Origin: Syntrophobacteraceae bacterium
GTDB lineage: Bacteria > Desulfobacterota > Syntrophobacteria > Syntrophobacterales > Syntrophobacteraceae
DNA: 64,000 bases
Assembly (NCBI GenBank): GCA_025453975.1
Contig: JALOPI010000011.1
Coordinates: 1 to 64,000, forward strand
Direction of reading: 5' to 3'
Under the pieces are notes generated by a model. That model was not told the origin of the DNA, did no database searches, and was given only the letters and a program-made list of their open reading frames with translations. Below, piece by piece: positions 56,274-64,000 of this stretch. The position numbers and the translations under genes are program-made. Each line of letters starts with the position of its first letter. The first letter of the stretch is position 1.

Positions 56274-58063
56274 ACCACGACTACGGATACTTCGAAGACG
56301 AGCACCTGGGGCAGATCAGCGACCTTCGGCTCTGGCGCCGCATCGTCCGTTTCGTGCGCCCCCAGTGGAGGTGGGTCCTCCTTTCCATTCTCCTCGCCTC
56401 GATCATCACCGTGACCAGCCTGGCCCTGCCCCGCATCATGCAGCTGGCCATCGACGGCTACCTCGTGGCGGGAGACCTGGAAGCCGCCGAGCGTCTGGCG
56501 GGAGTCACCACCCTGGCGGGAGCCTTTTTCGGGGCCGTCCTGGTGGGCTTCGTCGCCAACTTCTTCCAGGTCCTGGCCCTGGAATGGGCCGGCCAGAACG
56601 CCATGCACGCCATGCGGCAGAGCCTCTTTTCCCACGTGGTGGGGCTCGATCTCTCCTTCTTCCACACCCGACCCGTGGGGCGCCTCGTGACGCGGCTCAC
56701 CAACGACATCCAGAACATGCACGAGATGTTCACCTCGGTCATCGTGACGCTCTTCAACGACGGCGTGAGGCTCGTGGGGATCCTGGGCATCATGTTCTGG
56801 ATGAACTGGCGCCTGACCCTGATCCTTTCGGTCACGTTCCCCCTCATGCTGCTCATCACCCTCTGGTTCGGGCGGCTGAGCCGCGATGCCTTCCGGGAGA
56901 TTCGCTCCCGGCTGGCCGGGATCAACGCCACCATCCAGGAAACCGTCAGCGGCATCGCCATCATCCAGATCTTCCTGCGGGAAAAAGACACCCTGTCCCA
57001 CTTCAAGGAGCTCAACCACCGGTACTACCGGGCCACCTTCACCCAGATCCGCATTTTCGGCGTCTTCATGCCCCTCATCGAAGTCATGAGCGCCTTCACG
57101 CTGGCCCTCATCGTGTGGTACGGCGGAGGCCAGGTGCTGCGGGAGCACATGACCCTCGGGATCCTCACCGCATTCATCGCCTACATGCGCCTCTTCTTCC
57201 AGCCGCTGCGGGAGCTCTCCCAGAAGTATTCCATCGTGCAGTCGGCCATGGCCTCGGCCGAGCGCATCTTCCAGATGCTCGAAACCCCCAGGACTCTCAC
57301 CTGGCCCCGCGACGCGCCGACCCCGGAAGCCGTGCGCGGAGACATCGTCTTCGACAGCGTCACCTTCGAGTACGAGCCCGGACGGCCAGTGCTCCGGAAT
57401 CTGCGGTTTCACGTGGAGCCAGGCGAGACCCTGGCCATCGTGGGGGCCACGGGGTCGGGCAAGTCGACGATCATCAACCTGCTCGAGCGGTTTTACGATC
57501 CATTGGAAGGATCCATTCGGCTGGACGGCCGGGACCTGCGGGACCTGGATCTTCGCTGGATCCGGGAACAGATCGGGCTCGTCATGCAGGACGTGCTCAT
57601 CATCCCCGGAACGTTGAGGGAGAACATCGTTCTGGACCGGGAGATCGGCGAGGCGGAGATCGAGGAGATCGTGAGTCTTTCCCAGCTGGGGGAGGTGGTG
57701 AAAGGCTTGCCGGACGGCCTGGAGACGCATATCGGGGAGGGAGCCATGGATCTTTCGGCGGGGCAGCGGCAGCTCCTGGCCTTCGCGCGTGTCCTGGCCC
57801 GCAACCCACGCATCCTGGTGCTGGATGAAGCCACGGCCAACGTGGACACGGAAACCGAGCTGCTCATCGAGCAGGCCGTCCAGTCCGTCATGGCCCACCG
57901 CACCAACATCATCATCGCCCACCGGCTGTCCACCATCCGGAGGGCCGACCGCATCCTCGTCATGGATCACGGGGTCATCGCCGAGCAGGGAGCCCACGAG
58001 GAGCTCATGGCCCGCCATGGCGTTTACTACCACCTGCAGATGCTTCAGAACGGCACGGCTTGA
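56270..58063 (+). CDS. ABC exporter half-transporter, catalytically complete partner
   Basis: 597 residues, ATGA overlap with the previous gene. Six membrane helices, then Walker A GATGSGKSTI, signature LSAGQRQLLAFARVL (Ala replaces the second position), Walker B LVLDEAT with intact Glu, H-loop IIAHRLST. In asymmetric heterodimers, the site made from this subunit's Walker B is the one that turns over ATP. Likely to form the exporter with 54477-56273. Confidence 0.93.
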   Translation: MNHDYGYFEDEHLGQISDLRLWRRIVRFVRPQWRWVLLSILLASIITVTSLALPRIMQLAIDGYLVAGDLEAAERLAGVTTLAGAFFGAVLVGFVANFFQVLALEWAGQNAMHAMRQSLFSHVVGLDLSFFHTRPVGRLVTRLTNDIQNMHEMFTSVIVTLFNDGVRLVGILGIMFWMNWRLTLILSVTFPLMLLITLWFGRLSRDAFREIRSRLAGINATIQETVSGIAIIQIFLREKDTLSHFKELNHRYYRATFTQIRIFGVFMPLIEVMSAFTLALIVWYGGGQVLREHMTLGILTAFIAYMRLFFQPLRELSQKYSIVQSAMASAERIFQMLETPRTLTWPRDAPTPEAVRGDIVFDSVTFEYEPGRPVLRNLRFHVEPGETLAIVGATGSGKSTIINLLERFYDPLEGSIRLDGRDLRDLDLRWIREQIGLVMQDVLIIPGTLRENIVLDREIGEAEIEEIVSLSQLGEVVKGLPDGLETHIGEGAMDLSAGQRQLLAFARVLARNPRILVLDEATANVDTETELLIEQAVQSVMAHRTNIIIAHRLSTIRRADRILVMDHGVIAEQGAHEELMARHGVYYHLQMLQNGTA

Positions 58064-58075
58064 AAGCCCGCATGC

Positions 58076-58172
58076 CCGCGGAGGCACTGAGAGCACAGAA
58101 GAGAACCTGAAAGATTACCTCTGGAGAGAAAAGACAGTGGATTGGTTCACGGCGTCCCCTGCGCCTCCGCGG
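58076..58172. repeat. Imperfect inverted repeat, dispersed family copy 1
   Basis: CCGCGGAGGC (58076 on) is mirrored by GCGCCTCCGCGG ending at 58172, with partial pairing further in (AGAGCACAG-GAACC against GGTTCACGGCGTCC). It lies between convergent genes. Related in sequence to the repeat at 61137-61217. Confidence 0.6.
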
Positions 58173-58186
58173 TGCATGAGAGGGGG

Positions 58187-59350
58187 CTACCGCAGAAAAG
58201 CCCCGATGCCGCCCTGGGCCTCGAGCCCCGCCCTGGCCTCGGAATCCCGGATCTCCTCGCTTTTTCCGCCCGCGTTCAGGACCTTTTCGGACGCATACCA
58301 GAGGAGGTCCTCGGTCTCGTCCATGGGCGTCGAGCAGTACGGGCACCCGCAGTCGGGCGGACAGTGATCCATCAGGACACCGCAGCCCGCGCAGTGATGA
58401 CCGCGGATGGCCAGACCGCCGGCGTAGATCAGGCGGTGCACCCGCCCCTGGTTCACGGCGTCCATGACGGCTTCGGCGCCGAGGATGGCCTTCTCCACCG
58501 TGGGGCTGCTCTTGCGGGCGATGGTGACCAGGTCGTTGACCAGCTCCCGCTCCTGCTCCCGGGCGATGCGATCGATGACGGGGAGCGCCGTCCGCAGGAC
58601 GTCGGCGGGCTTCGCCGTCACGGCCATGCGCACCCGCTCCACCAGGCGGGAGGCCACCGCCCTGGGCAGCAGGCGAGCCATCTCGGCCGTCACTTCCTCG
58701 GGACCGGCCAAAATGATCCGGTCGACGCTGTACCGATTCATGATGTCGTGGAGTATGGCCGCCGCATCCTTGAGGAACCATTCACTCCACTGGGCGGCCC
58801 GCCTCTGGTTGACCATCTGGGAGCGCATCTGGTCGCTCCCGCTGGTGGAGCGATGCTTGAACGGGGGATCCTGAAACACGTCGGAGACTTCCTCGATCTG
58901 TCCCATGGTGACGACGAAGAATCGCACCTTTTCCCGGTCCACCAGGACCAGGCCGTAGCGCTCGTACTCGTCCATGGCCTCCCGAAGCAGCCGCACGTAA
59001 GGCGTGCTCCCGTACCAGACCTGGTTGGCCAGGCGAACGGGAAGGTCCTCCTCGAAGTGGAACGATTCGGAAACGTCACAGAAAACGACGAGGCTCCTTC
59101 CCCGGGGGATCAGATACTCCACCTTCTGGCGCACCCAGTCCGCATCCTCCTGAAACTGTTTGAGCCGGCCGTCATCCTTGATCTGGGCTTCCAGCTCCTT
59201 GAGCATCCCGTCCAGGGCCACCTTGTAGCCGCCCCGTCGGTTGACGGGGTTGGTGGGATCGAGATTCAGGTAAACGCTCAGCACGGGAGATCCGTCCCGG
59301 GATGCCCTCTCCGCAAGCTCTTGAACGGTTTGAGGTTTAAGCAGTCTCAT
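58187..59350 (-). CDS. Bacterial archaeo-eukaryotic release-factor-like protein (baeRF)
   Basis: 387 residues from the ATG at 59350, placed seven bases after GGAGG. The three-domain layout follows eRF1/Pelota relatives: SPVLSVYLNLDPTN at the start, RFFVVTMGQIEEV in the middle (RNase H-like fold) and DRIILAGPEEVTAEMARLLP in the third (L7Ae-like) domain. No GGQ hydrolysis motif is visible, so it should bind ribosomes or tRNA without classical termination. The C-terminus has a Cys-rich knuckle, HCAGCG...CPPDCGCPYC, probably zinc. Probably in one operon with the rhodanese and DUF554 genes upstream. Confidence 0.8.
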   Translation of the reverse strand: MRLLKPQTVQELAERASRDGSPVLSVYLNLDPTNPVNRRGGYKVALDGMLKELEAQIKDDGRLKQFQEDADWVRQKVEYLIPRGRSLVVFCDVSESFHFEEDLPVRLANQVWYGSTPYVRLLREAMDEYERYGLVLVDREKVRFFVVTMGQIEEVSDVFQDPPFKHRSTSGSDQMRSQMVNQRRAAQWSEWFLKDAAAILHDIMNRYSVDRIILAGPEEVTAEMARLLPRAVASRLVERVRMAVTAKPADVLRTALPVIDRIAREQERELVNDLVTIARKSSPTVEKAILGAEAVMDAVNQGRVHRLIYAGGLAIRGHHCAGCGVLMDHCPPDCGCPYCSTPMDETEDLLWYASEKVLNAGGKSEEIRDSEARAGLEAQGGIGAFLR

Positions 59351-59387
59351 ACGCCCGTCCTCCTTCATTCAGGAAGTTCCCGTTGAA

Positions 59388-59789
59388 CTAAAGCCCGCCC
59401 TCCCCCGCGACGGTCTCGCCGCCGCTGGCCATCCAGGCGAGCATGCCCCAAGAGAGATACGAGACTTGCTCGAATCCGAGCCGTTTCATGCGCCAGGCCG
59501 CAACCGGGGCGCGATGTCCCGAAAGGCAGATGAGAACGAGGTGCGTTTGCCGGGGCTCCATGGACAGCGCGTCAGGGTGGAACAGCAGGTCCGGCTGGCT
59601 GACGGCGCCCGGAATGTGGGCCCACCGGTACTCCAGGGCGGTTCGAACGTCCACGATGAGCAGGCGGCTCGATCCTTCGCCCGCCTCAAGGGTCTTGAGC
59701 TTTCCGGGGAGCAGGGGCCGGATTCCAGCGGCCCACCAGGCCACCTCCCAGCCCACCAGCAACAGCAGAGCCAGCAGAATCCCCTTCAC
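59388..59789 (-). CDS. Membrane-anchored or exported rhodanese-like protein
   Basis: 133 residues from the GTG at 59789 (GAGGTGAG upstream). An N-terminal hydrophobic segment (LLALLLLVGWEVAWWAAG) places it at the membrane. The rhodanese fold follows: LLIVDVRTALEYRWAHIPGA, then the active-site loop ICLSGHRA with the catalytic Cys. It could carry persulfide sulfur, which fits a sulfate reducer, but the acceptor is unknown. 37 bp before the baeRF gene. Confidence 0.88.
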   Translation of the reverse strand: MKGILLALLLLVGWEVAWWAAGIRPLLPGKLKTLEAGEGSSRLLIVDVRTALEYRWAHIPGAVSQPDLLFHPDALSMEPRQTHLVLICLSGHRAPVAAWRMKRLGFEQVSYLSWGMLAWMASGGETVAGEGGL

Positions 59790-59798
59790 GCCCTCACC

Positions 59799-60503
59799 TC
59801 ACCTTTCAAGCCACCCCTTCACCCATGGTATAAGCACAACGATGAGCGGCGCAACCACAAGAGCCGGAAGAAAACTGGCCAGTCTCAGCTCCTTGATCTC
59901 CAGCAGGCGGAGACTGATGCCCACGATGATGAGTCCCCCCGTGGCCGTCATCTCAGCGATGAGAGGGTCCGTCAGGATCGAGGCGAGGAAATGGGCGAAA
60001 AGGGTGACGGCCCCCTGGTAGAGGAGGATGGGGACCGCGGAGAGGAGCACGCCCCAGCCCAGGCTGGCCGCGAAGGCAATGGACGCGAAGCCGTCCAGCA
60101 TGGATTTGATCGCCAGGAGCCGGTAATCCCCGTTGAGCCCGTCCTGGATGGATCCGAGGATCGCCATGGGACCCACGCAGAAGACGAGGCTCGCCGTCAC
60201 GAAGCCTTCGGCGAACAGACCGGATCCTCCCCTCGCCAGGGCCGACTGCAGAAAAAGCCCCGCGCGGTGGAAGGCATCGTCGATGCGCAGCGCCTCTCCC
60301 AGCATCGCCCCGAGCATCAGGGCCCCGAGAACGATGAGGATGTTGTTCGTCTTCATGGCCATCTGCAGGCCGATGAGCAGACAGACGAGCCCCAGCCCGT
60401 GCATCACCGTGGAGCGCATCTTGTCCGGCAGTCTCGCCCCGATGAGCACTCCCACGAGGCCACCGCCCAGGATGGCCCCCACGTTGACCATGGTTCCGAC
60501 CAT
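59799..60503 (-). CDS. DUF554 integral membrane protein
   Basis: 234 residues, ATG at 60503; the ATG at 60491 is an alternative. Six to seven hydrophobic segments with Gly-rich helices: VNVGAILGGGLVGVLIG, FVTASLVFCVGPMAILGSIQDGL and TGGLIIVGISLRLL are the DUF554 signatures. Presumed transporter or permease; no substrate established. Its stop nearly touches the rhodanese start. Confidence 0.92.
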   Translation of the reverse strand: MVGTMVNVGAILGGGLVGVLIGARLPDKMRSTVMHGLGLVCLLIGLQMAMKTNNILIVLGALMLGAMLGEALRIDDAFHRAGLFLQSALARGGSGLFAEGFVTASLVFCVGPMAILGSIQDGLNGDYRLLAIKSMLDGFASIAFAASLGWGVLLSAVPILLYQGAVTLFAHFLASILTDPLIAEMTATGGLIIVGISLRLLEIKELRLASFLPALVVAPLIVVLIPWVKGWLER

Positions 60504-60907
60504 ACGCCACCCGATGGAGAAGGAGTTTCAGATTTCAAGCTTCAGGCTCCGCCCCGGGAGCCGCCGCTCCCCGGCTCAGTCCCTGTGCGCGGAGAGGGCT
60601 CACTGCATTCAGGGGCGTCGGGCCTCTTCCCGGCTTCCCTGGAAGCCATTCAACAACAGAGCGATCCGTTCCGCAAGGGGGGATGGGAAGAATCCAGGGC
60701 CAGGTGCGGCGAGTGGGGGCATCGCGCGGGCCGGAGATGGAGTCCCCCACGGCTGGCAAACGCCACGATTTCGGCCGCCGATTGTCGGGTCCGGTTGATT
60801 TTTGTCCTCCCCTGCGCTATGGTGATGGCAATATTCCGACGAGAGACAACATTGTTCGCGGCACGAGAAGAGGACCTTCATCATACCCGCAAGGAAAGGA
60901 GTTGGAG
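60504..60907. other. Intergenic region (404 bp) before the rubredoxin-like gene
   Basis: Between divergent genes. I see no gene or clear RNA. A ribosome-binding site AAGGAAAGGAG lies just before the ATG at 60908. Confidence 0.4.
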
Positions 60908-61099
60908 ATGGCGATCTGGAAATGCAACAACTGTGGAAACACCGTGGATTTGATGGGACCGCCCGAGATCTGCCCTTCCTGCAAGGAAAAGTGCGAGTTC
61001 GTCGATGTTTCCTGCTACATTCCGGAATGTGGTGGCCCCGATTCCAAGAACATCAACCCCCAGGTTTTCCAGGAAAGCTACAAGGCCGACAAGAAATAG
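60908..61099 (+). CDS. Small rubredoxin-like protein
   Basis: 63 residues, strong ribosome-binding site. KCNNCGNTV and ICPSCKEK are the two CxxC knuckles of a rubredoxin-type Fe(Cys)4 or zinc site, set 13 residues apart, closer than in classic rubredoxin. Two further Cys (VSCYIPECGG) follow. This short form resembles the rubredoxin modules of rubrerythrins. It could be a one-electron carrier; zinc cannot be excluded. Monocistronic. Confidence 0.8.
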   Translation: MAIWKCNNCGNTVDLMGPPEICPSCKEKCEFVDVSCYIPECGGPDSKNINPQVFQESYKADKK

Positions 61100-61136
61100 C
61101 CCAGCACCTCGACATCGGCCCCGACCAATTTCGATT

Positions 61137-61217
61137 CACCCCAGAGGCGCCAGGGACGCCAAGAAGCCCTGGTGAAATTTCAAAAGGCTTCAGGGCGTTC
61201 TTTGCGCCTTTGTGGTG
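61137..61217. repeat. Long imperfect inverted repeat, dispersed family copy 2
   Basis: The ~32-bp left arm (CACCCCAGAGGCGCCAGGGA then CGCCAAGAAGCC) and the right arm ending CTTTGCGCCTTTGTGGTG are about three-quarters complementary, with a loop of about 17 nt. It shares AGGCGC-AGGG-ACGCC with the right arm of the repeat at 58076-58172. It lies between convergent genes. Confidence 0.7.
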
Positions 61218-61232
61218 AAGAGTCAATCCCTT

Positions 61233-62366
61233 CTAAGGCTTTGAGCCAGGCATCCTCCCCAGCCCCATCTGCTTCAAGACCGACATGGCGATCTGCCGCT
61301 GGGAATCCCCGTAAAATTTGATGTAATGGTAAACAGGGACGACCTCGTAGCCCCGGATGAGCTTGTGCTCCCCTCCGAACCCCGGGTCCATGACCTGGAT
61401 GCCATGGTGGATGGCATGCCGGATGGGCATGTAATAACACGTGGCGAAATGCAGGAACGGCGTCTCCCGGAAGCATCCCCAGTATCTCCCGTAGAGATGG
61501 GAGCCCTTTCCATAGAACAGAGCCATGCCGATGCGCTCGCCGCCCAGACGGGCGACGGAGAAGCTGCAACGGTGCCGGAAGTTGACGTAAAGCAGCCTGA
61601 AGAACGTCTCATTGAGGAAGGGGCGGATCTGGTGCCCCATGTGCCTCGTCCAGGTCCGCTCATAGAGCCTGTAGAGATCGTCGAAATACGCCAGGGGAGC
61701 CTCCAGGCCGTCCACCATGTCGATCTCGATCCCCCGGCCCTCGATGCTCCTGATCTCCCGCCGGATCTTGGTCCGGCGGCTCGATCTGAATCCGCCCAGG
61801 TAGTCGTCGAAAGACCGGTAGTCCCGGTTGATCCACAGGCAGTATTCGCTTCTGAGCCCCACGTAGCCCTGCCGGGCCAGCTGGGCATGGAGCTCCGGGG
61901 CGTCCTGATCGACGAAATAGATGCGCGACGTGGTCAGTCCCTGGGTCTCGCAGTGGTAGTCGATATAGGACAGGATGGACCGCGTCAGCTCCCGTCGATC
62001 CGCCCCCGGGGCGAAGAGGAACTGGTAGGCGGGGACGGGGGTGAACGGCAGGGTCCCCACCAGCCCGTGATTGAAGGGAATGCCGGTGAGCTCCGTCAGG
62101 AGCTCGATGAGCCCCCCGTCACCGAACTCGACCCAGGCCCTGTCCCGCTCGTAGAGGGGAGCCAGAGCCAGGGGCCGGGAGGGATCTCCGCCGTGGGCCA
62201 GGAGGTGCATGGGGCGATAGCCTCGCTCCGGGCCCACGGCCTCCGACTGCTCCAGGGCATGGTAGTATTCCCATTCCATCATGGGGCTGGCGTCGGCGGC
62301 CAGGCGATTCCACTCCTCCCGGGGCAGGTCCCGGGCGCTGGACAACAGTTCGAAACGGGCTCCCAT
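61233..62366 (-). CDS. FemAB/GNAT-like protein (peptidogalycan biosynthesis family, COG3146-like)
   Basis: 377 residues, ATG at 62366 after AAGGAAGGAAGG. SPMMEWEYYHALE near the start and GGFRSSRRTKIRREIR, RTWTRHMG, LHFATCYYMPIRHAI and MDPGFGGEHKL in the C-terminal half are typical of this double-GNAT family. The relatives are thought to transfer amino-acyl groups or to act in envelope synthesis; the actual reaction is unproven. Monocistronic. Confidence 0.85.
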   Translation of the reverse strand: MGARFELLSSARDLPREEWNRLAADASPMMEWEYYHALEQSEAVGPERGYRPMHLLAHGGDPSRPLALAPLYERDRAWVEFGDGGLIELLTELTGIPFNHGLVGTLPFTPVPAYQFLFAPGADRRELTRSILSYIDYHCETQGLTTSRIYFVDQDAPELHAQLARQGYVGLRSEYCLWINRDYRSFDDYLGGFRSSRRTKIRREIRSIEGRGIEIDMVDGLEAPLAYFDDLYRLYERTWTRHMGHQIRPFLNETFFRLLYVNFRHRCSFSVARLGGERIGMALFYGKGSHLYGRYWGCFRETPFLHFATCYYMPIRHAIHHGIQVMDPGFGGEHKLIRGYEVVPVYHYIKFYGDSQRQIAMSVLKQMGLGRMPGSKP

Positions 62367-62620
62367 CCTTCCTTCCTTCCGGTCATTTCATCAGGGACCA
62401 ATAAATTCTATTATAACTCCAATCCCCCGTCAGGCCAGATCCATTCCCCCCATCCCGCGGGTCCCCCTTCTCCCGTCAATCCCGCCGCCACTTCAGACCT
62501 CCGCCCTCCAACCGCGGACATCCGTTTTTCGTTGCTCTCTCCATCAAACTGAGTATGCTTCCCGCCAATGCAGGCACATTTGACAAGCACCCAGAAAGAA
62601 CACCAGGAAGGAGCGACTTC

Positions 62621-63991
62621 ATGATCCCCCCGATCATCCTCGATAAGATGGAAAGCAACCGGAATCGCTATGTCGACGAGCTCCTGAGCTTTCTCAAGAT
62701 TCCCAGCGTCAGCACGCTTTCGCACCACGGAGCCGACGTGCGGCGTGCCGCCGAGTGGGTTTTCAACAGCCTCAAGCGCCTGGGCCTCCAGGCCAGCCTC
62801 CATCAGACGGAGCGGCATCCCATCGTCTACGCGGAGTCCCCTCCCCTCCCCGACAAGCCGACGCTCCTGGTTTATGGCCATTACGATGTCCAGCCCCCGG
62901 ACCCCCTGGACGAGTGGGTGAGTCCGCCTTTCACGCCGCAGATCCGGGACGGCTACGTTTACGCCCGGGGCGCCAGCGATGACAAGGGCCAGTTTTACAC
63001 CTATCTCAAGGCCATGGAGGCCATCATGGCCGTGGAGGGCGGGCTCCCCATCAACGTCAAGGTCCTGGTGGAAGGCGAGGAGGAGATCGGAAGTCCCAAC
63101 CTGGGCCCGTTCCTGCGGGAGAACGCCGCCATCCTCAAGGCCGATGCCGTGGCCATCTCCGACAGCTCCCAGTTCGTTCAGGGGGTGCCGGCCATCACCT
63201 ACGGCCTGCGAGGCCTTTCCTACCTGCAGATCGACGTGCAGGGACCGCGCTTTGACCTTCACTCCGGCTCCTTCGGCGGCATGGTCCAGAACCCCATCAT
63301 GGTGCTGACGAATCTCCTGGCCGCCCTGCGCCATCCCGACTCCACCATCGCCATACCGGGCTTCTACGATGACACCCTGGAGCCGGCGGCCTGGGAGCGG
63401 GATGAGATGGCGAGCCTCCAGTTCGATGAAGGACGTCTCAGGGAGTATCTCGGGGTGAGCGAGCTGGTGGGAGAGCCGGGGTATTCCCCCCTGGAGCGGA
63501 AGTCCGCCCGACCGACCCTGGATGTCAACGGCATTTGGGGAGGGTTTTCGGGCGAGGGTGCCAAGACCATCATTCCGGCACGGGCCGGAGCCAAGGTGAG
63601 CATGCGGCTGGTTCCCAACCAGAAGGCCGCCAGGATCAACGCCCTGTTCCGCGCATTCATTGAAGGGCTCACCCCGCCGGGAGTGGAAGTCCGGGTGACG
63701 GAGCTCCACGGCGCCGAGCCGGTCCTCATCTCCAGGGACCAGCCCAGCGTCAAGGCGGCCGAGCGGGCCATCGAGATCGGCTTCGGCAAGGCCCCGGTCT
63801 TCATCCGTGAAGGCGGCTCCATTCCCATCGTGAACCTCCTCGCCGAGATCCTGGGCTCCGACAGCATCCTCATGATGGGCTGGGGAAGCCCCGACGACGG
63901 CGCCCATTCGCCCAACGAGCGGTTTTTCCTGGACGACTTCCACCGCGGCATCCGCTCCGCCGCCGCCCTTTTTTATGAGCTGTCGAAGTGA
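62621..63991 (+). CDS. M20-family metallopeptidase (dipeptidase/ArgE-like)
   Basis: 456 residues from the ATG at 62621 (AAGGAG upstream). Di-zinc hydrolase: LLVYGHYDVQP (His ligand), ARGASDDKGQ (bridging Asp), EGEEEIGS (general-base Glu and Glu ligand) and the final His in DDGAHSPNE. A dimerisation domain is inserted around residues 200-360. It should cleave dipeptides or deacylate amino acids in the cytoplasm; no signal peptide is seen. Confidence 0.93.
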   Translation: MIPPIILDKMESNRNRYVDELLSFLKIPSVSTLSHHGADVRRAAEWVFNSLKRLGLQASLHQTERHPIVYAESPPLPDKPTLLVYGHYDVQPPDPLDEWVSPPFTPQIRDGYVYARGASDDKGQFYTYLKAMEAIMAVEGGLPINVKVLVEGEEEIGSPNLGPFLRENAAILKADAVAISDSSQFVQGVPAITYGLRGLSYLQIDVQGPRFDLHSGSFGGMVQNPIMVLTNLLAALRHPDSTIAIPGFYDDTLEPAAWERDEMASLQFDEGRLREYLGVSELVGEPGYSPLERKSARPTLDVNGIWGGFSGEGAKTIIPARAGAKVSMRLVPNQKAARINALFRAFIEGLTPPGVEVRVTELHGAEPVLISRDQPSVKAAERAIEIGFGKAPVFIREGGSIPIVNLLAEILGSDSILMMGWGSPDDGAHSPNERFFLDDFHRGIRSAAALFYELSK

Positions 63992-64000
63992 AGACGGATT

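Overview
The window is GC-rich DNA from a strictly anaerobic, sulfate-reducing deltaproteobacterium, most likely of the Syntrophobacter/Desulfacinum/Desulfosoma type (Syntrophobacteria). The main evidence is a complete dsrMKJOP membrane complex headed by an RsbRD-like gene. A split B12-dependent acyl-CoA mutase with its MeaB chaperone, CaiB-type and Ach1/AarC-type CoA-transferases, and a groESL operon under a perfect CIRCE element agree with this. The taxonomic call is inference from gene content; no tRNA, rRNA, CRISPR array, transposase or phage gene was seen.

Layout. 1-6.6 kb: the end of a Gln/Arg-rich repeat protein, a very large SNF2-family helicase gene that looks broken by an out-of-frame deletion near 889, and a THUMP-type RNA methyltransferase upstream of it. 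6.9-10.2 kb: a tight operon of a polysaccharide-deacetylase-like protein and two different radical SAM proteins. 10.5-14.9 kb (minus): two CaiB-family CoA-transferases and a Trp/His-rich polytopic membrane protein. 15.5-18.6 kb (plus): mutase large subunit, B12-binding small subunit and MeaB. The large subunit has Phe and Gln where methylmalonyl-CoA mutases have Tyr and Arg, so it reads as an isobutyryl-CoA-mutase-type enzyme. 18.7-25.7 kb: a protein with a C-terminal J-like domain, a large porin, a surface/periplasmic VCBS-repeat protein, a secreted protein and a small barrel-like protein. 26-28 kb: a biotin ECF transporter (BioY, ATPase, EcfT). 28.2-32.8 kb (minus): a Gld-type ABC-2 exporter with a DUF4340 protein. 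33-39.5 kb (minus): zinc ribbon, dnaJ, TPR-like protein, rpoZ, groEL-groES and two small genes. 39.9-42.9 kb (plus): aldo/keto reductase, acetyl-CoA hydrolase/transferase and a glycine-zipper lipoprotein. 43.1-48.7 kb (minus): dsrPOJKM read backwards. 49-58 kb (plus): VOC protein overlapping a topoisomerase III, an S10 carboxypeptidase, a flavoprotein and a heterodimeric ABC exporter, all closely packed. 58.2-60.5 kb (minus): DUF554, rhodanese and bacterial eRF1-like protein as one operon. The right end holds a rubredoxin-like miniprotein, a FemAB-like protein and an M20 peptidase.

How the parts fit. DsrMKJOP links the quinone pool to cytoplasmic sulfite reduction. The mutase module, the CaiB pair and the AarC-like transferase suggest oxidation of short or branched acids through CoA thioesters. 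The rest is chaperones, envelope proteins and exporters.

The least explained signal is non-coding. The porin (minus strand, leader 21768-21907) and the unrelated secreted protein (plus strand, leader 24251-24406) share a promoter with the same -35, an 18-bp spacer and the same unusual -10. They also share a 5' leader of about 140-155 nt with conserved blocks and an equivalent small hairpin. This is a candidate undescribed cis-regulatory RNA or duplicated expression cassette.
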